Shown here piece by piece: positions 61,691-64,000 of a stretch of DNA of 64,000 bases; within the stretch, counting starts at the first letter, position 1; each line of letters opens with the position of its first letter. Under the pieces are notes generated by a model, which had not been told where the DNA came from, ran no database searches, and saw only the letters and a list, made by a program, of their open reading frames with translations. Both the position numbers and the translations under genes were made by a program. Source of the DNA: Thermohalobaculum sp965247385 (lineage in GTDB: Bacteria; Pseudomonadota; Alphaproteobacteria; Rhodobacterales; Rhodobacteraceae). The DNA is taken from contig CBDFHG010000002.1 in the NCBI GenBank assembly GCA_965247385.1, forward strand, positions 806,001 to 870,000, in the 5' to 3' direction.

Positions 61691-62298
61691 GTCGGATGCA
61701 GGGACTTTTCCTCACTGCTCCCCGGAAACAGCCAATGGCGGGGCCGGGCGATCTGCCAATAGCGGCGCAGAAGCATCAGTAGACGCTCTGGCAACATGAC
61801 ATAACGGTCCTTGCCACCTTTGCCATGCGAAATGCGAATAACCATGCGTTCGCTGTCGATATTCTCAAGCTTGATGGCAGCCACCTCGCAAACGCGAAGG
61901 CCGGTGGCATAAGCCGTGGTCAGCGCCGTACGGCACTTCAAGCTCGCGACCGCTTCCAGAAACCGCACCCCCTCGTCTTGGCTCAGGACTACCGGCAAGG
62001 TTTGAGGTTGGCGGGCATAGGCAATGCGTTCGGGAACCTCATCCTGTCCCGAGGTTGTCCCGTAAAAGAAACGCAAGGCGCAGACGGCCTGGTTCAAACT
62101 GCCCCAGGATAGACCGCGCCCGGCAAGGTGGACCTGACAGGCTCGAACATCCTCCAGATCCAGACGATCCGGCGAACCGCCAAAATAACGGCTGAACCTT
62201 TGCACCGCATGAAGGTAAGATCGTTGCGTCGATGGCGATAGATTGCGGATCGTCATATCGTCAATCATACGCCGGCGTAGAGGACTTTTGTCAGTCAT
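61603..62298 (-). pseudogene. Tyrosine-type site-specific integrase, C-terminus lost
   Basis: 231 residues. N-terminal SAM-like DNA-binding domain (MTIRNLSPSTQRSYLHAVQRFSRYFG) and the first half of the catalytic domain with the catalytic Arg in ATGLRVCEVAAIKL and Lys in SHGKGGKDR. The C-terminal HxxR and Tyr box are absent; the frame ends in IS3-derived sequence. This type often accompanies IS91-like elements. ATG 62298 has GGAG seven bases upstream. Cannot be active. Confidence 0.8.
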
Positions 62299-62406
62299 CG
62301 GGGTCTCCTGTCTGGTGAATTGTGCTGTCGGTAAACACACAACTCTTTCAGACAGGACGCTCCGCCCCAAAACCTCAAACTCAAATACCGCGTGAGCGGT
62401 GTAGTT

Positions 62407-62628
62407 CTATCCCATAAATTCGGAGGCTCCATGCAACCAGCGACCGCTGGCCTGGATGAACTCCCCGGGCTGGATGGATGCGGCTGACCCGAGGACGGTC
62501 ACTAGTTCACGGTTGCCCCGAACCTTGACCCGCAGGACGCAGAAACCTGATTCCGGGCTGTGGAATGTGACACGCTCGACCAGGCCGGAAAGGGGCTCGC
62601 GATCCTTGGATGTGTTGTGAGTGGCCAT
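62407..62628 (-). pseudogene. RecD2-like helicase, N-terminal fragment
   Basis: 73 residues: MATHNTSKDREPLSGLVERVTFHSPESGFCVLRVKVRGN...PGEFIQASGRWL, the OB-like N-terminal domain of RecD2/ATP-dependent RecD-like helicases. It terminates after ASEFMG, before any helicase motif. The first ten residues may be specific to this group. Confidence 0.7.
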
Positions 62629-62996
62629 GTGATCCACGATGCCGTATCGCCGTTGAAGATACCATGCCCGCAACGGCGGCCCCAGATTAGCATCTCGCTG
62701 TTTCAGGCAGTTTCCACCCCCGGAACAAGGATCGCACTGTACGGGCTGCACAGGCATCCCCGCGAGATCATCAGTTGGGAGAGGAAGGTGCCGCCCCTGG
62801 GGTATGGGAGTAGAGGAGGATTCGGGGGCGGCACTCGTTCTCGGGAACATGTCAGTCTGGAGCCGACAAGATCATATTTTGGATTGAAACTGCGTGATCA
62901 ATGGGTTTCTGGTCTTGCTTTGCTACGATATGGGTGGCGGTTGTGCGCATTTCGGGGATGATCGCCACCACCATCACGTACCAGGGAACCCCGACC
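62629..62996. other. Non-coding region with a hairpin
   Basis: 368 bases. A 10-bp inverted repeat (GTGCCGCCCC 62788-62797 with GGGGCGGCAC 62825-62834) encloses a 27-base loop. No convincing gene; short frames lack ribosome sites. Confidence 0.35.
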
Positions 62997-63044
62997 ATGG
63001 CCGATATCGAGTACTTCTACTCTGCCCATTCAGCGTTCGCCTAT
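62997..63044 (+). pseudogene. DsbA-like/2-hydroxychromene-2-carboxylate isomerase N-terminal scrap
   Basis: MADIEYFYSAHSAFAY, the opening strand of HCCA-isomerase/DsbA-like proteins (IEYFYS...SAFAYLG), then unrelated sequence. A 16-residue relic at most. Confidence 0.35.
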
Positions 63045-63105
63045 TGCCGTGCGGTGTTTCCTAAAATAGGCTACGCTCGGTCAAGCATCTTCGGAGTAAA
63101 AGATC

Positions 63106-63672
63106 ATGGCAGCAATTTGGCTACCTCCCAACGCATTGAACGCGAAGCCGATCCCGTTCGACAGCGCACAACATCGATACATTCTCCGACTGATCAGGAT
63201 GGTTGCTTCGCTTCACAAGAAGGGCTTGCAGCGGCTGAGAATATTTCCGTACATCTATCCCATTGCATTTCGCTTGGAGATTCTTCCTACCGAGCTTGTA
63301 GATCGGAAGACCGGCGTGAGAGTGCGTTCCGGGTTGACTGAGCAAGAAAACCACCTAGTGGCGCGATATAGCAGTGCTAATGAAAAAAATTTCTTTGGGT
63401 GGCACGATGCAGCATCGGATGACGCGGATGATTTGGCGCTGAAGTTCGTCGAGAGGTTTCAGGCCATCTCGAAACTGAGTCAGGGTGTTGATTGGGCTTA
63501 TGTAGGTTGGCTAGCGACGCTCATTGGTGTCTGCGAGTACGGATACCTTCCATATCTTTTTGCAGAGTATGAGTCGGAGTTTGACGGTCTGTATCTGCTT
63601 CCAGTTGATGGGAGGCAGGGTCGGGAGACCTTTAAACTTCCCCCAGACGCCATGTGGCATGACGGTGCCTGA
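63106..63672 (+). CDS. Hypothetical protein
   Basis: 188 residues, MAAIWLPPNALNAKPIPFDSAQHRYILRLIRM ... GWLATLIGVCEYGYLPYLF ... FKLPPDAMWHDGA. ATG 63106 has GGAG nine bases upstream. Noticeably lower GC than the operons to the left, suggesting recent arrival. No signal peptide and no motif I recognise. Stands alone downstream of element debris. Confidence 0.6.
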   Translation: MAAIWLPPNALNAKPIPFDSAQHRYILRLIRMVASLHKKGLQRLRIFPYIYPIAFRLEILPTELVDRKTGVRVRSGLTEQENHLVARYSSANEKNFFGWHDAASDDADDLALKFVERFQAISKLSQGVDWAYVGWLATLIGVCEYGYLPYLFAEYESEFDGLYLLPVDGRQGRETFKLPPDAMWHDGA

Positions 63673-63824
63673 ACGCATCACTCGCTGTAACGCCCCGAAT
63701 TAGCGGCTATGCCTAAGGATCGACAGCCAACAAAGCGCGTCAGTCGGCCTGCTGGCTGCTGGCTACGTTCTTTCTGTGAACGTACAAGGGGCCGCAGAAA
63801 CTGGGCCCGGGAGCCGAGGACTCG

Positions 63825-64000
63825 ATGAGCAAGTACGCGCCGCTGACCGATCATCTGAACCAGCACCAAGGCGAGCGCTGGAGAGCGCGCTTTTCAGAAA
63901 TCGAACGAGTGCTCGGTTTTCAACTGCCGAAGAGTGCACGTCATTATCCCGCGTGGTGGGCCAACGATGCACGCCAAGGCCGCCAGTGCATGGCGTGGAT
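63825..64000 (+). CDS. Hypothetical protein, N-terminal part, runs off the right edge
   Basis: MSKYAPLTDHLNQHQGERWRARFSEIERVLGFQLPKSARHYPAWWANDARQGRQCMAW, still open at 64000. The YAPLTDHL...FxEIExxLGxxLPxSAxxxxAWWxN pattern is a widespread small domain often near restriction or mobile genes, function undefined. GAGGA lies four bases before the ATG. Confidence 0.65.
   Translation, partial: MSKYAPLTDHLNQHQGERWRARFSEIERVLGFQLPKSARHYPAWWANDARQGRQCMAW

Overview
The window is high-GC chromosomal DNA from an alphaproteobacterium, probably Rhodobacterales/Rhodospirillales-like. The evidence is gene content: a TRAP transporter operon, aminoethylphosphonate catabolism, MttB/dimethylglycine dehydrogenase-type methylamine genes, a BKACE gene, korAB, LysR/IclR regulators beside nearly every catabolic operon, and an RepB/ParB-like pseudogene. 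It alternates between tidy catabolic operons and dense blocks of insertion sequences.

Layout. 1-4055: aminoethylphosphonate operon phnW-phnY-phnX (minus strand; phnX runs off the left edge) with a divergent LysR gene. 4110-9722: MFS transporter, SDR, IclR regulator, GMC oxidoreductase and TerC protein. 9852-14134: TRAP transporter dctPQM and an isocitrate lyase/PEP mutase-family gene. 14281-18830: debris, namely a frameshifted ParB-like gene, a rearranged ISL3 element and IS1380 copy A. 18979-27369: quaternary/methylated amine catabolism (dimethylglycine dehydrogenase-like, MttB-like methyltransferase, GcvA-type LysR, class IV aminotransferase, BKACE, FAD amine oxidase). 27591-28885: decayed membrane/beta-propeller gene. 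29189-32163: 2-oxoacid:ferredoxin oxidoreductase korAB, then tRNA-Lys(CTT).

32.7-46.0 kb is a mobile-element island: IS256, IS630, an internally deleted ISL3, a broken phage terminase small-subunit gene, and an 8.9-kb structure bounded by two IS1595-family elements. The structure carries an Rpn-type nuclease gene, relaxase fragments and small 'SYQP' proteins. Inside its left IS1595 copy sits an IS1182-like element, which in turn holds a second IS1595-type transposon with perfect 8-bp target duplications. That innermost element carries a DNA methyltransferase-endonuclease fusion interrupted at a G9 tract, i.e. a candidate phase-variable gene. I regard this nest as the most interesting system in the window.

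46.2-52.3 kb: an SDR and a LuxR regulator diverge from a PotABCD-type polyamine/opine ABC transporter. 52.5-57.6 kb: IS1380 copies B and C around a HigBA-like toxin-antitoxin locus (toxin frameshifted) and a Tn3-transposase/methylase chimera. 57.6-61.6 kb: adenine deaminase, a sulfatase/phosphonate monoester hydrolase-like enzyme, and an amino-acid ABC permease remnant. 61.6-64.0 kb: truncated integrase, RecD2-like fragment and hypothetical genes.

Two regulatory patterns recur: 11-bp tandem repeats shared by two loci 22 kb apart, and inverted repeats in the divergent LysR intergenic regions. All function calls rest on reading motifs by eye; no database search was possible.
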